A stretch of DNA of 13,356 nt from CAYPCH01 sp964409165. GTDB lineage: Bacteria; Bacillota; Clostridia; Acetivibrionales; Acetivibrionaceae. The stretch lies in the NCBI GenBank assembly GCA_964409165.1, contig CAYPCH010000103.1, forward strand, positions 1-13,356. The letters are read 5' to 3'. Position 1 is the first letter of the stretch. Each line of letters begins with the position of its first letter. This document shows, one piece after another, positions 5,185 to 13,161 of the stretch. Under the pieces are notes generated by a model. It was not told the DNA's origin. It worked only from the letters and a program-made list of their open reading frames with translations, and ran no database searches. A program made the position numbers and the translations under genes.

Positions 5185-7161
5185 TCATTTCTTTGTCAAT
5201 TTTTTGACCTTCCTTTTTTCTGTAATTCTTCCCTTCTTTTTGCCACCTGTTTTCCTCCCAGACTTATTACTATCATTGAACTTAGATCTCTCACCTGATT
5301 TGTGTTTTTCTCCAAACGGCATCTCACGTTTCGGCCTTATAAGGCATTTTCTACTAAAACCTATTAAATCCCCTCTGTGTGACAGCTTTAGCGCTTCGTA
5401 CACAAGGTTGTAGTTTTCTTTCCTCCTGAACTGCAGAAGAGCCCTTTGCATTGCTTTTTCTTTAGGTGCTTTTGGTACATATACCTTTTTCATTGTCCTT
5501 GGATCAAGACCCGTGTAAAACATGCATGTAGAAAGCGTCCCAGGAGTCGGATAAAAATCCTGAACCTGCTGAGGCGTATAATTCATATCCCGAAGGTACT
5601 CTGCAAGTTCAATTGCTGCATTAAGATCGCTTCCCGGGTGGCTTGAAATAAGATAGGGAACCAGATACTGTTCCTTACCAATCTTTTTGTTTATATCATA
5701 AAACTTTTTAACAAAACGGTCATACACATGCCTCTGAGGTTTTCCCATTTTCTCCAGAACCCGATCCACAACATGTTCAGGTGCAACCTTGAGCTGACCG
5801 CTGACATGGTGCTTGCAGAGCTCCACAAAAAAGTCATAGTTTTTATCAAGCATCAGATAGTCATATCTTATTCCGGAACGGATAAAAACCTTCTTTACTT
5901 CTGGTATTTCACGCAACTTTCTTAGAAGAGACAAATATTCTCTGTGATCAATAATGAGATTTTTACAAGGTTCAGGATAAAGGCACTGTCTATCCTTACA
6001 AACGCCTTTTTTTTCCTGTTTTTTGCACGCCATGCTTCTGAAGTTTGCAGTAGGTCCTCCTACATCATGTATGTATCCCTTGAATCCGGGAGCCCATGTA
6101 ATTTTTTTAGCCTCATTTATAATGGATGCCTGGCTTCTTCTCTGTATAATCCTGCCCTGGTGGAAATTAAGGGCACAAAAAGAACACCCTCCATAACAGC
6201 CTCTATGGCTTGTAATACTGAACTCTACTTCGTTTATTGCAGGTATACCCCCTTCATCTTCGTAAGAAGGATGATAGGTTCTTTCATAAGGCAGAGAGTA
6301 TACCCTGTCCATTTCTTTTTCACCAAGGGGCATTGCCGGAGGATTCTGCACCAAAAACCGATCACCATGAGCCTGTATAAGAGTCCTTCCTGTAAACGCG
6401 TCCTGTTCATTGTACTGAAGCATAAAAGCTTCGGCATATTTTCTCCTGTCGCTTGATACTTCTTCATAGGACAGTATTGTTGCATATTTATCATCCTTGA
6501 ATTTACCATGCCCATTATTAATGTATTCCTTTATATCTTCCGGCAAATCTGCATATCCTGAAAGATATGCAGTACCACGTATCCCCTGAATACGACTTGC
6601 CGATATGCCTTCCCTGAGCATGGCGGCAATTTCAATTATGGGTTTCTCCCCCATTCCATATGCCAGAAGGTCTGCTTTGGAATCAACCAGAATAGAACGC
6701 CTTACCCTGTCATCCCAGTAATCATAATGAGCAAAACGCCTCAAGCTCGCCTCAATTCCTCCTATTATGACTGGAACATCCTTGAAAAGCTCTTTAGCCT
6801 TATTGGTATACACCATAACCGCCCTGTCAGGTCTTCTGTGAGCCTTGCCTCCCGGCGAATATAAATCATCGCTTCTGGTTTTTTTGCTTGCGGTATAGTG
6901 ATTTACCATTGAGTCAATAACACCTGATGATATAAGCACTCCGAGCCTGGGCTTTCCCAAAACCAAAAAGTCTTTATTCTCTTTCCAGTCAGGTTGGGCT
7001 ATAATACCTACCCTATAACCTTCACTTTCTAAAAGCCTTGTTAAAATAGCATGTCCAAAGCTGGGATGGTCTACATATGCATCTCCGCTGATATACAGAA
7101 AATCAAGCTCATCCCAGCCTCTTGCCTTCATATCCTCTTTTGTAACGGGCAAAAAACTCAA
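5185..7161 (-). CDS. ygiQ: YgiQ family radical SAM protein
   Basis: This 658-residue radical SAM enzyme belongs to the YgiQ (UPF0313) family, whose substrate is not established. The N-terminal YgiQ domain shows the family block GGIEASLRRFAHYDYWDDRV (134-153). The [4Fe-4S]-SAM motif is CYGGCSFC (Cys322, 326, 329; CX3CX2C). A second conserved cysteine group follows GGPTANFRSMAC, containing CKDRQCLYPEPC, as in other YgiQ proteins. The C-terminus ends in a lysine/arginine-rich tail of about 35 residues, possibly nucleic-acid binding. The start is TTG at 7161, three nt after the ftsK stop, with GGTGA inside the end of ftsK as the likely ribosome-binding site, so translation is coupled. An ATG at codon 11 is an alternative start but would cut conserved sequence. 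Confidence 0.93.
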   Translation of the reverse strand: MSFLPVTKEDMKARGWDELDFLYISGDAYVDHPSFGHAILTRLLESEGYRVGIIAQPDWKENKDFLVLGKPRLGVLISSGVIDSMVNHYTASKKTRSDDLYSPGGKAHRRPDRAVMVYTNKAKELFKDVPVIIGGIEASLRRFAHYDYWDDRVRRSILVDSKADLLAYGMGEKPIIEIAAMLREGISASRIQGIRGTAYLSGYADLPEDIKEYINNGHGKFKDDKYATILSYEEVSSDRRKYAEAFMLQYNEQDAFTGRTLIQAHGDRFLVQNPPAMPLGEKEMDRVYSLPYERTYHPSYEDEGGIPAINEVEFSITSHRGCYGGCSFCALNFHQGRIIQRRSQASIINEAKKITWAPGFKGYIHDVGGPTANFRSMACKKQEKKGVCKDRQCLYPEPCKNLIIDHREYLSLLRKLREIPEVKKVFIRSGIRYDYLMLDKNYDFFVELCKHHVSGQLKVAPEHVVDRVLEKMGKPQRHVYDRFVKKFYDINKKIGKEQYLVPYLISSHPGSDLNAAIELAEYLRDMNYTPQQVQDFYPTPGTLSTCMFYTGLDPRTMKKVYVPKAPKEKAMQRALLQFRRKENYNLVYEALKLSHRGDLIGFSRKCLIRPKREMPFGEKHKSGERSKFNDSNKSGRKTGGKKKGRITEKRKVKKLTKK

Positions 7162-7164
7162 TTA

Positions 7165-9642
7165 CTATTCACCACTTTTCATATTAAGCTCATGCCACTG
7201 ATACCTGGTTATAAGAACCTGACGCGGCTTACTGCCCTCAAAACCGCCTACAATTCCTCTTGCCTCCATCTGGTCAACAATCCTGGCAGCTCTGGCATAA
7301 CCCACCTTAAACTTCCTTTGAATCAAAGATACTGAGGCCTGTCCTGCTTCAATTACAAGTTCGATAGCCTGCGGCAAAAGTTCATCATTATCACCTTTAT
7401 CGCTTTGCTCCACTTCCTTTTCGCTGTTTATCTCCTCAATAATATCTTCACTATATTCTGCGCACCCCTGCTGTTTTATATACTCAACCACCTTTTCAAC
7501 TTCCTTATCCGAAACAAATGCTCCCTTTACTCTGATGGGTTTTGGCTCCCCTACAGGATAAAACAACATATCGCCTTTTCCAAGAAGCTTTTCCGCCCCG
7601 GCCATATCAAGTATGGTTCTTGAATCCACCTGGGACGAAACGGCAAAGGCTATTCTAGAAGGTATATTGGCCTTAATGATACCGGTTATTACATCAACCG
7701 AAGGTCTCTGAGTAGCTATAACAAGATGCATTCCCGCAGCTCTGGCCATTTGGGCAAGTCTGCATATTGCATCCTCCACATCGTTAGGCGCTACCATCAT
7801 AAGATCAGCAAGCTCGTCTATAATTATAACTATGTGAGGTAAAGGTTCTGGCTTGTTCACGATTTCCTGCACTTCCTGTCCTTCCAGTACATCCTGCACT
7901 TCCTCAACTCCCTGGGCTTCATGGACTTCCTGAGTTCCCTGAGCTTTGGGAGCTCTCTTGGCTGCATTTTCGCCAACCATCGCATTATATCCCTTTATAT
8001 CCCTTACACCGCTATCCGCAAAAAGCTTGTATCTGTTTACCATTTCCTGTACCGCCCAGTTTAATGCACCAGCAGCCTTTTTAGGGTCTGTCACAACTGG
8101 AATCAGTAGATGGGGTATTCCATTATATATACCCAATTCCACCACTTTCGGGTCAACCATCAAAAGCTTCACTTCATTTGGTGATGCTTTGAAAAGTAGA
8201 CTGACAATCAAGCTGTTTATACATACACTTTTTCCAGACCCGGTAGCACCTGCAACAAGAAGATGCGGCATTTTTGTAATGTCCGTCACTATACTCTGTC
8301 CTGAAATATCCTTACCTAGTGCAAATGCAAGTTTTGAGGGATAATCCTTAAAGCTTCTGGAATCGATAACTTCCTTTAAAAATACCGCAACAACCTCTTT
8401 ATTCGGAACCTCTATACCTATTGCCGCTTTACCGGGTATCGGAGCCTCAATCCTTACCCCTGATGCAGCAAGGTTCAATGAAATATCATCCGACAAGTTT
8501 ACAATCTTACTTACCTTGACCCCCGGACTAGGTTGAAGCTCATAACGTGTAACGGCAGGTCCCATGCTTACGTTTACCACCTTGGCATCAACACCAAAAC
8601 TCTTCAATGTTTCTTCAAGCTTTTTTGCTCCTTTTATGGCGGAATTCCTGAATTCTGCAGTATTACTGTTTCCCTGTCCAGCTTCCTGCAAAAGTCCTGT
8701 ATGAGGATATTTATAATCGATATTTATTTTTGGCTTATGGCTTATCTCTTTATTTACGCTGTCTGTTGCCTTTTCAACATCATTTGCATTCCCGTTGGTC
8801 TTTTTTAAATCTTTTACGATAAAATCAACACTATCACTCTCAGACTTGGCAGGTTCAGGTTTAACCGACCCTGCTTCAGTTTTTAAATTAACATTCTCTG
8901 CTTGCTCCCTGCCTTCTTTCGCTACCTTCTTTACATTGAAATCTACTACTCTAGGAAGCTTCTTTCCGTTCATAACAATATCCGGCTCAAAATCCGGCTC
9001 GTCATCAGCCATGTTTTCTTTTAAATCCTTATCACTTGCCTTAAGTCCGTTATTAATATTACTGAATAGTTTTTGAAAAAACTTCTTTATCCTGATAAGA
9101 ATTGCTGCTATTGATATATTAGTTAAAAGAATTATATCTATTATACCTACTGCTGTTAGTATTATTAATGTTCCAATGCTCTTGAATACCATAAGAAAAG
9201 GTATGCTTATTATTCCCCCTAGAATCCCCCCGCCTTTAAAGACTTTTCCGTCTTCATAGAACTTTATGATACTCCTTAACACGTCTTTATTTTTATAGTC
9301 CTGCTCATTGTAAAAACCTGTCTGTACTATTGCTGAAACAACAAGCATCAGAACAAAAAAATATAGTAGTTTCCAGTTGTTTTTACTGTTGTTCTTTTTA
9401 AATATCACAAGAAATGAATAAAATATTATGACTGGTGGTATTACCATGCCCGGAAATCCTGTCAGACCCAGTATCAATCCTTTTACAAATTTTCCAAACA
9501 CACCTGTTGAATTTTCAAAATATAAGCTCAGCAAAACTAAAACACCTATTGCCAAAAGCACAATACCGACAATCTCATTATTGTACTTTGAAATAGACAG
9601 CTTCTTCTTATACTTTTTCTTTTGTACCTTCTTCGCTTTCAA
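7165..9642 (-). CDS. ftsK: DNA translocase FtsK/SpoIIIE
   Basis: This 825-residue septal DNA pump moves chromosomes through the division or sporulation septum. It has a lysine-rich N-terminus, then several membrane helices (about 23-41, 56-81, 91-110, 139-183) and an acidic/polar linker (about 200-330). The alpha/beta motor carries Walker A GATGSGKS (465-472) and Walker B IVIIIDE (604-610), with TQRPSVDVITGIIKANIPSRIAF following. The C-terminal gamma domain that reads orienting DNA sequences is at about 752-815 (QRKFKVGYARAARIVDQMEARGIVG). An E/Q/V-rich insertion (567-599) sits just before Walker B. The start is TTG at 9642, seven nt after GGGGG. Being downstream of tepA-ylzJ matches B. subtilis spoIIIE, so the sporulation role is likely, but FtsK and SpoIIIE cannot be told apart by sequence alone. 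Confidence 0.97.
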   Translation of the reverse strand: MKAKKVQKKKYKKKLSISKYNNEIVGIVLLAIGVLVLLSLYFENSTGVFGKFVKGLILGLTGFPGMVIPPVIIFYSFLVIFKKNNSKNNWKLLYFFVLMLVVSAIVQTGFYNEQDYKNKDVLRSIIKFYEDGKVFKGGGILGGIISIPFLMVFKSIGTLIILTAVGIIDIILLTNISIAAILIRIKKFFQKLFSNINNGLKASDKDLKENMADDEPDFEPDIVMNGKKLPRVVDFNVKKVAKEGREQAENVNLKTEAGSVKPEPAKSESDSVDFIVKDLKKTNGNANDVEKATDSVNKEISHKPKINIDYKYPHTGLLQEAGQGNSNTAEFRNSAIKGAKKLEETLKSFGVDAKVVNVSMGPAVTRYELQPSPGVKVSKIVNLSDDISLNLAASGVRIEAPIPGKAAIGIEVPNKEVVAVFLKEVIDSRSFKDYPSKLAFALGKDISGQSIVTDITKMPHLLVAGATGSGKSVCINSLIVSLLFKASPNEVKLLMVDPKVVELGIYNGIPHLLIPVVTDPKKAAGALNWAVQEMVNRYKLFADSGVRDIKGYNAMVGENAAKRAPKAQGTQEVHEAQGVEEVQDVLEGQEVQEIVNKPEPLPHIVIIIDELADLMMVAPNDVEDAICRLAQMARAAGMHLVIATQRPSVDVITGIIKANIPSRIAFAVSSQVDSRTILDMAGAEKLLGKGDMLFYPVGEPKPIRVKGAFVSDKEVEKVVEYIKQQGCAEYSEDIIEEINSEKEVEQSDKGDNDELLPQAIELVIEAGQASVSLIQRKFKVGYARAARIVDQMEARGIVGGFEGSKPRQVLITRYQWHELNMKSGE
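7846..7944 (-). repeat. Degenerate short repeat inside ftsK, encoding an EVQ-rich insertion
   Basis: The plus strand shows repeated ACTTCCTG/ACTTCCT-type words at irregular 12-18-base spacing. They encode residues 567-599, with recurring (Q/E)EV(Q/H) units. This sits in a surface loop between the motor's NAM region and Walker B, where FtsK homologues usually have a shorter variable segment. It is probably slippage-expanded low-complexity sequence. Confidence 0.7.
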
Positions 9643-9646
9643 TTTG

Positions 9647-9705
9647 ACACCCCCAAAAGAGTTTACCTTTAAAACTAACCCTAATATAACATATTTTGAG
9701 GGTGT
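9647..9705 (-). promoter_or_regulatory. Possible SD-sequestering hairpin in the ftsK leader
   Basis: The ftsK ribosome-binding site on the minus strand, GGGGGTGT (9647-9654), is complementary over 8 bp (one G-U) to ACACCCTC upstream (9698-9705). A transcript reading in from ylzJ could fold so that the site is covered; a transcript starting at the local promoter (9683-9691) would lack the upstream arm. Regulation is inferred from complementarity only. Confidence 0.35.
9683..9691 (-). promoter_or_regulatory. Possible extended -10 promoter for ftsK
   Basis: The minus strand reads TGTTATATT, which fits TGnTATAAT at all but one position. No good -35 box lies 16-18 nt upstream. If used, transcription would start near 9676, about 35 nt before the ftsK start codon. 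Confidence 0.35.
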
Positions 9706-9732
9706 TTGCTATAATGAGTTTAAGATATATAT

Positions 9733-9960
9733 TTAAAGTTTTTGTATGGAGCCTTTAATAATTTCGCCAGGCATAAGGGCAGGATTCAAATACGCTTTCG
9801 GTGAAGTACTGATAACCCTGTCAACCCTGTATCTGTTATTTGAAAGAGGCATAACTACAACCTTCTCACCTAAATATTCTATCTCAATAGATTCTTCTCC
9901 AATTGTTTCATCATTGTTCCTAAATATTACTTCTGGTGGCATTATTGTATAAAGTATCAC
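9733..9960 (-). CDS. ylzJ: YlzJ-like protein
   Basis: This 75-residue protein starts MILYTIMPPEVIF and ends in a PGEIIKG segment, matching the small YlzJ family (about 70 residues) of unknown function. It sits between tepA/ymfB and spoIIIE exactly as in B. subtilis, and that conserved position is the strongest argument for the assignment. The start is GTG at 9960, overlapping the tepA stop (GTGA), with GGAGGG six nt upstream, so translation is coupled to tepA. No membrane segment or signal peptide is visible. A gap of 90 nt containing a possible promoter separates it from ftsK. Confidence 0.9.
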   Translation of the reverse strand: MILYTIMPPEVIFRNNDETIGEESIEIEYLGEKVVVMPLSNNRYRVDRVISTSPKAYLNPALMPGEIIKGSIQKL

Positions 9961-10724
9961 TGCAAACCCTCCAAAATATCCTGTGATATTTGATTTGTGT
10001 TCTTTCTTGCAAGCTCTATCATTTCATATAGCTTTTTCAAGGCTTGGCTAAGTCCGCCTGTTTCGTCAATGAGTCCGTGTTTTACCGCTTCCTCTCCAAA
10101 AAGTATAGTTCCCACGTCGCTTGCAAGTTCTCCGGTCTTAAGCATCAGGTTTCTAAAATCTTCTCTGGATATTTTTGAATTCTTCGACACAAACTGCACT
10201 ACTCTTTCCTGCATTCTGTCAAAATATTCATAGGTCTGAGGAACCCCAATAATTATACCGTTAAGCCTTATGGGATGTATGGTCATTGTAGCTGAAGGTG
10301 CTATAAATGAATACCCGGTCGCAACAGCCATCGGAACTCCTATACTGTGACCTCCCCCTAAAACAAGAGACACACTGGGTTTTGACATACTAGCAACCAT
10401 TTCGGCAATGGCAAGACCTGCTTCAACATCCCCGCCAACAGTGTTCAATATAAGCATGAGCGCGTCAATATCTGCACTCTCCTCAATCGCAACCAATTGA
10501 GGAATTACGTGCTCATATTTTGTTGTCTTGTTTTGTGGCGGCAGTATAATATGTCCCTCAATCTGGCCAATAATAGTCAGACAGTGAATATTACCCTTAG
10601 GGTTTGAAACAACAGACTTCCCTAGTTCTTTTATCTCTTCAATTCCAGCTTTATTCTCTTTTTGACAATTTATCTCTTCAGCAACCGCAGCGTTTCCATA
10701 AGTTACTTTATTCTCTTCGCTCAA
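9957..10724 (-). CDS. tepA: ClpP-like serine protease, TepA/YmfB family
   Basis: This 255-residue protein has a ClpP/crotonase fold. The N-terminal 45 residues are polar and variable. The core has LNTVGGDVEAGLAIAEMV (93-110), the nucleophile elbow GGGHSIGV (Ser127) and the TIHP histidine (His150), then a family segment PIRLNGIIIGVPQTYEYFDR and a ClpP-like FGEEAVKHGLIDE (209-221). The canonical ClpP catalytic Asp position is not clearly matched; an Asp lies at 203. B. subtilis TepA (YmfB) was reported to assist protein translocation, by degrading signal peptides or similar substrates. The start is TTG at 10724 after AAGGATGTGA; it leads the tepA-ylzJ-ftsK-ygiQ series. A SigA-like promoter lies 45 nt upstream. 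No membrane helix is evident. Confidence 0.92.
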   Translation of the reverse strand: MSEENKVTYGNAAVAEEINCQKENKAGIEEIKELGKSVVSNPKGNIHCLTIIGQIEGHIILPPQNKTTKYEHVIPQLVAIEESADIDALMLILNTVGGDVEAGLAIAEMVASMSKPSVSLVLGGGHSIGVPMAVATGYSFIAPSATMTIHPIRLNGIIIGVPQTYEYFDRMQERVVQFVSKNSKISREDFRNLMLKTGELASDVGTILFGEEAVKHGLIDETGGLSQALKKLYEMIELARKNTNQISQDILEGLQ

Positions 10725-10768
10725 AAAATCACATCCTTGGTATGTAAAATCGGTTATTATTAGTATTG

Positions 10769-10797
10769 TTTATAATGGAAAAAATATTACAGACCAA
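10769..10797 (-). promoter_or_regulatory. SigA-like promoter for tepA
   Basis: On the minus strand TTGGTC (10792-10797), a 17-nt spacer and TATAAA (10769-10774). The -10 has five of six matches; the -35 has only the TTG. It lies in the 136-nt gap after the ABC-F gene. Confidence 0.5.
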
Positions 10798-10837
10798 GAA
10801 AACAAAATATTCATATAACAGCATAAGCTGCAATAAA

Positions 10838-10853
10838 AGCGGTAAACTCCGCT
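10838..10853 (-). terminator. Weak terminator candidate after the ABC-F gene
   Basis: AGCGG (10838-10842 on the plus strand) pairs with CCGCT (10849-10853) around a 6-nt loop. On the minus strand the stem is followed by TTTTATT. It is 7 nt past the ABC-F stop. The stem is short, so termination may be partial. Confidence 0.45.
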
Positions 10854-10860
10854 ACGATAA

Positions 10861-12795
10861 CTATATTGAATGTTGAATCTCTATTTTTTTTCTTCTCTCA
10901 ATTTCTTCTGCCAATTCAGTAAGGTAAACCCATCGTTCCATTGCATCCTCCAACTTCTTTTCGAGCTGCTCCTTTTGTGATGCCAGTTTCTGTAGTTGTT
11001 CAAAATCACTGGAGGCCTCATTCATTTGCACTTCTACTTCCTGTAATTCCTTCTCTAACCCGGCAACAATTACATCAATCTCATCAAACTCCATTTGCTC
11101 CTTGTACGTGAATTTAAGTGGCCTTTCCTTCTGGTATTCTGCTTTTTCACTTGCTTTTTCATTGTCTAAGTCTAAAAAACCTTTTTCTCTCAAGTGCACA
11201 TTCTGCTGGACACAACGGCTGTAATCCGAATAATTCCCTTCATACCGTGTAATTACTCCCTTCCCTTCAAAAGAAAATATCCTGTCCACAACCCTGTCAA
11301 GGAAGTATCTGTCATGGGATACAACAATAACTGCCCCTGAAAATCCGTCCAAATATTCTTCAAGAATTGCAAGTGTTTGAATATCAAGATCATTGGTAGG
11401 CTCGTCCAACATCAAAACATTAGGTGCACCCATCAATATCCTAAGAAGGTATAAGCGCCTTCTCTCCCCTCCCGATAACTTTGAAACAGGAGTCCACTGC
11501 ATACCCGGTGGGAACAGAAATCTCTCCAGCATCTGGGATGCACTCAGCAAACCTTCTCCTGTACTTAAATACTCTGCCTGCTCCTTAATATATTCTATAA
11601 CCCTTAAATCCTCATTCATGTCACCATTTTCCTGTGAGAAATAGCCTATCTTTACCGTTTCTCCAATGGTAACCGTTCCGCTGTCTGGAGTTAACTCTCC
11701 TGCAGCAATTTTCATCAAGGTTGTTTTTCCGCTACCATTAGAACCAATTATTCCTATTCTGTCATTCCTCAAAAGAATGTAACTGAAATCCTTTATAATT
11801 TCACCGCAGGAAAAGCTTTTTGAAACATTATCAATCTCAATAATTTTTTTCCCGAGGCGAGAAAAACCCACCTGCATTTCAATATTTTCCTTTTCTGCCG
11901 GTCCCGACTGCTCGGTAAGCTTTTCAAACCTTTCTATTCTTGCTTTCTGTTTTGTTGAACGGGCTTGTGCTCCTCTTCGTATCCATTCCAGTTCACTGCG
12001 TATCAAACTCTGGCGTTTTCTTTCGGAGGCTTCCTCAATTTCCTCCCTTTCCGCTTTCATTTCAAGATACTTGGAATAGTTAGCCTTATAGCTGTACAGC
12101 CTTCCCCCGTCAATTTCCACAATACGGTTTACCACCCTATCCAAAAGATACCTGTCATGTACAACCATCAGCAATGCACATTTGCTCTTGTTAAGGTATT
12201 TCTCCAACCAGTCCACAGTATCATTGTCAATGTGATTTGTAGGTTCGTCAAGTATTAGTAGCTCCGCAGGAGTTATAAGCGTACTTGCCATGGCAACTCT
12301 TTTGCGCTGTCCCCCAGACAGCTTGCCTACATCTTTGTGGAAATCAGATACTCCAAGTCTGGTTAGAATGCTTTTTGCCTCAGTTTCAATTAACCATGCA
12401 TCCATACTGTCCATTTTGCGGGTTAGGTCAACCAGTTTGCTTTCAAGCATACTATCTTCAGGGCTGCAATTTATCTTTTGAAGTACACTCTCATATTCCC
12501 TGATAAGCTTCATCACAGGCAAATCCCCTTTAAACACCTGATCCAAGACGGTTGTACCGTCCTCAAAGTATGGATTCTGCTGCAAATAATTGATTCTCAT
12601 TCCGTTTGCGTAAATTATTCGACCTGTATCCGGGGTTTCAATCCCCGCCACAACTTTGAGCAGTGTAGACTTGCCGGTTCCATTTATACCTATAATTCCT
12701 ATTTTCTCGCCTTCGCTAATGCTTATGGATATATCACTGAATAATATTTTCTCACTATAACTCTTCGATATTTTCTCTGCCGTTAAAATATTCAT
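10861..12795 (-). CDS. ABC-F family ATPase, Uup-type
   Basis: This 644-residue soluble protein has two ABC domains and no membrane segments, so it is not a transporter. ABC-F proteins act on the ribosome, for example in resolving stalled translation or protecting against antibiotics. Walker A motifs are GINGTGKS (36-43) and GSNGSGKT (351-358); signatures are LSGGQRKR and LSGGERRR; Walker B motifs are LILDEPTNHID and LMLDEPTNDLD. Between the domains lies the charged ABC-F linker (RSELEWIRRGAQARSTKQKARIERF). The C-terminal coiled coil (about 555-640) is the extra domain of Uup/YdiF-type members, which have similar length. I chose ATG at 12795 because AAGGGG lies 5-6 nt upstream; an ATG at 12819 would add eight residues without family support. 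The specific role (housekeeping or resistance) cannot be read from sequence. Confidence 0.95.
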   Translation of the reverse strand: MNILTAEKISKSYSEKILFSDISISISEGEKIGIIGINGTGKSTLLKVVAGIETPDTGRIIYANGMRINYLQQNPYFEDGTTVLDQVFKGDLPVMKLIREYESVLQKINCSPEDSMLESKLVDLTRKMDSMDAWLIETEAKSILTRLGVSDFHKDVGKLSGGQRKRVAMASTLITPAELLILDEPTNHIDNDTVDWLEKYLNKSKCALLMVVHDRYLLDRVVNRIVEIDGGRLYSYKANYSKYLEMKAEREEIEEASERKRQSLIRSELEWIRRGAQARSTKQKARIERFEKLTEQSGPAEKENIEMQVGFSRLGKKIIEIDNVSKSFSCGEIIKDFSYILLRNDRIGIIGSNGSGKTTLMKIAAGELTPDSGTVTIGETVKIGYFSQENGDMNEDLRVIEYIKEQAEYLSTGEGLLSASQMLERFLFPPGMQWTPVSKLSGGERRRLYLLRILMGAPNVLMLDEPTNDLDIQTLAILEEYLDGFSGAVIVVSHDRYFLDRVVDRIFSFEGKGVITRYEGNYSDYSRCVQQNVHLREKGFLDLDNEKASEKAEYQKERPLKFTYKEQMEFDEIDVIVAGLEKELQEVEVQMNEASSDFEQLQKLASQKEQLEKKLEDAMERWVYLTELAEEIERRKKIEIQHSI

Positions 12796-12809
12796 AAAAA
12801 CCCCTTCTA

Positions 12810-12849
12810 TATAAATCATAAGAGAACTCTATAAATCACAAGATAACTC
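12810..12849 (-). repeat. 20-bp tandem duplication before the ABC-F gene
   Basis: Two adjacent 20-bp copies (12810-12829 and 12830-12849) match at 18 of 20 positions. They fill the whole gap between the stop of the small membrane protein gene and the ABC-F ribosome-binding site. One copy contains the alternative in-frame ATG at 12819. Confidence 0.85.
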
Positions 12850-13161
12850 TTAATTCTTTGACCTTCTAATAAAAAATAGACAAGCAACTCCCAAAATTGC
12901 AATTAAGAAAAATATAGCTGAAATTCCTAAAGGATTTGATGGTTTAGATGTTACAAAAATTGCTGTTGGTCCATCTGCTCCTCCAATAATTCCTATAGAA
13001 CTACTCTCATTTGCGTTTAAATTGTATTTGCGAATTAAATATAGTGGCAAAAAATACTCATATATTACCGCAACAAGAGATATTAAGGCACTTACAATAG
13101 TTAGTATTAATACTCCTTTGGACACAAACTTCTTTTTTTGTCTATTTGCAAACAACAACAC
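12850..13161 (-). CDS. Small membrane protein with GGADGPT motif of Na+-decarboxylase beta subunits
   Basis: This protein has 103 residues if it starts at GTG 13161, which has AGAAGGG eight nt upstream. It has a basic N-terminus, a first membrane helix (about 17-43), the motif SIGIIGGADGPTAIFVTSK (55-73), a second helix (about 79-98) and a basic end (RRSKN). The motif is characteristic of the beta subunit of sodium-translocating decarboxylases (OadB/GcdB), where it contributes a functional Asp in a membrane-embedded region, but those proteins have about 350-400 residues and many helices. This is therefore either a distinct small family that kept the motif or a fragment. Function unknown. The frame stays open upstream to the window edge (13356), with a TTG at 13227 that lacks a ribosome-binding site. 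It is probably cotranscribed with the ABC-F gene. Confidence 0.75.
   Translation of the reverse strand: MLLFANRQKKKFVSKGVLILTIVSALISLVAVIYEYFLPLYLIRKYNLNANESSSIGIIGGADGPTAIFVTSKPSNPLGISAIFFLIAILGVACLFFIRRSKN

Noticed and set aside
5944..6456. Plus-strand open frame of 170 codons opposite ygiQ
   Set aside because: Complement of a conserved radical SAM gene; composition follows the other strand's codons.
7946..8344. Plus-strand open frame of 132 codons opposite ftsK
   Set aside because: Lies across the Walker A coding region of ftsK and has no independent support.
9707..9715. Perfect extended -10 box TGCTATAAT on the plus strand
   Set aside because: No good -35 box and no plus-strand gene follows; it would only give antisense RNA to ylzJ. 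Kept as chance in AT-rich DNA.
10861..12795. ABC transporter ATPase component
   Set aside because: Two ABC domains in one chain with the ABC-F linker and Uup-type C-terminal coiled coil, and no permease gene nearby.
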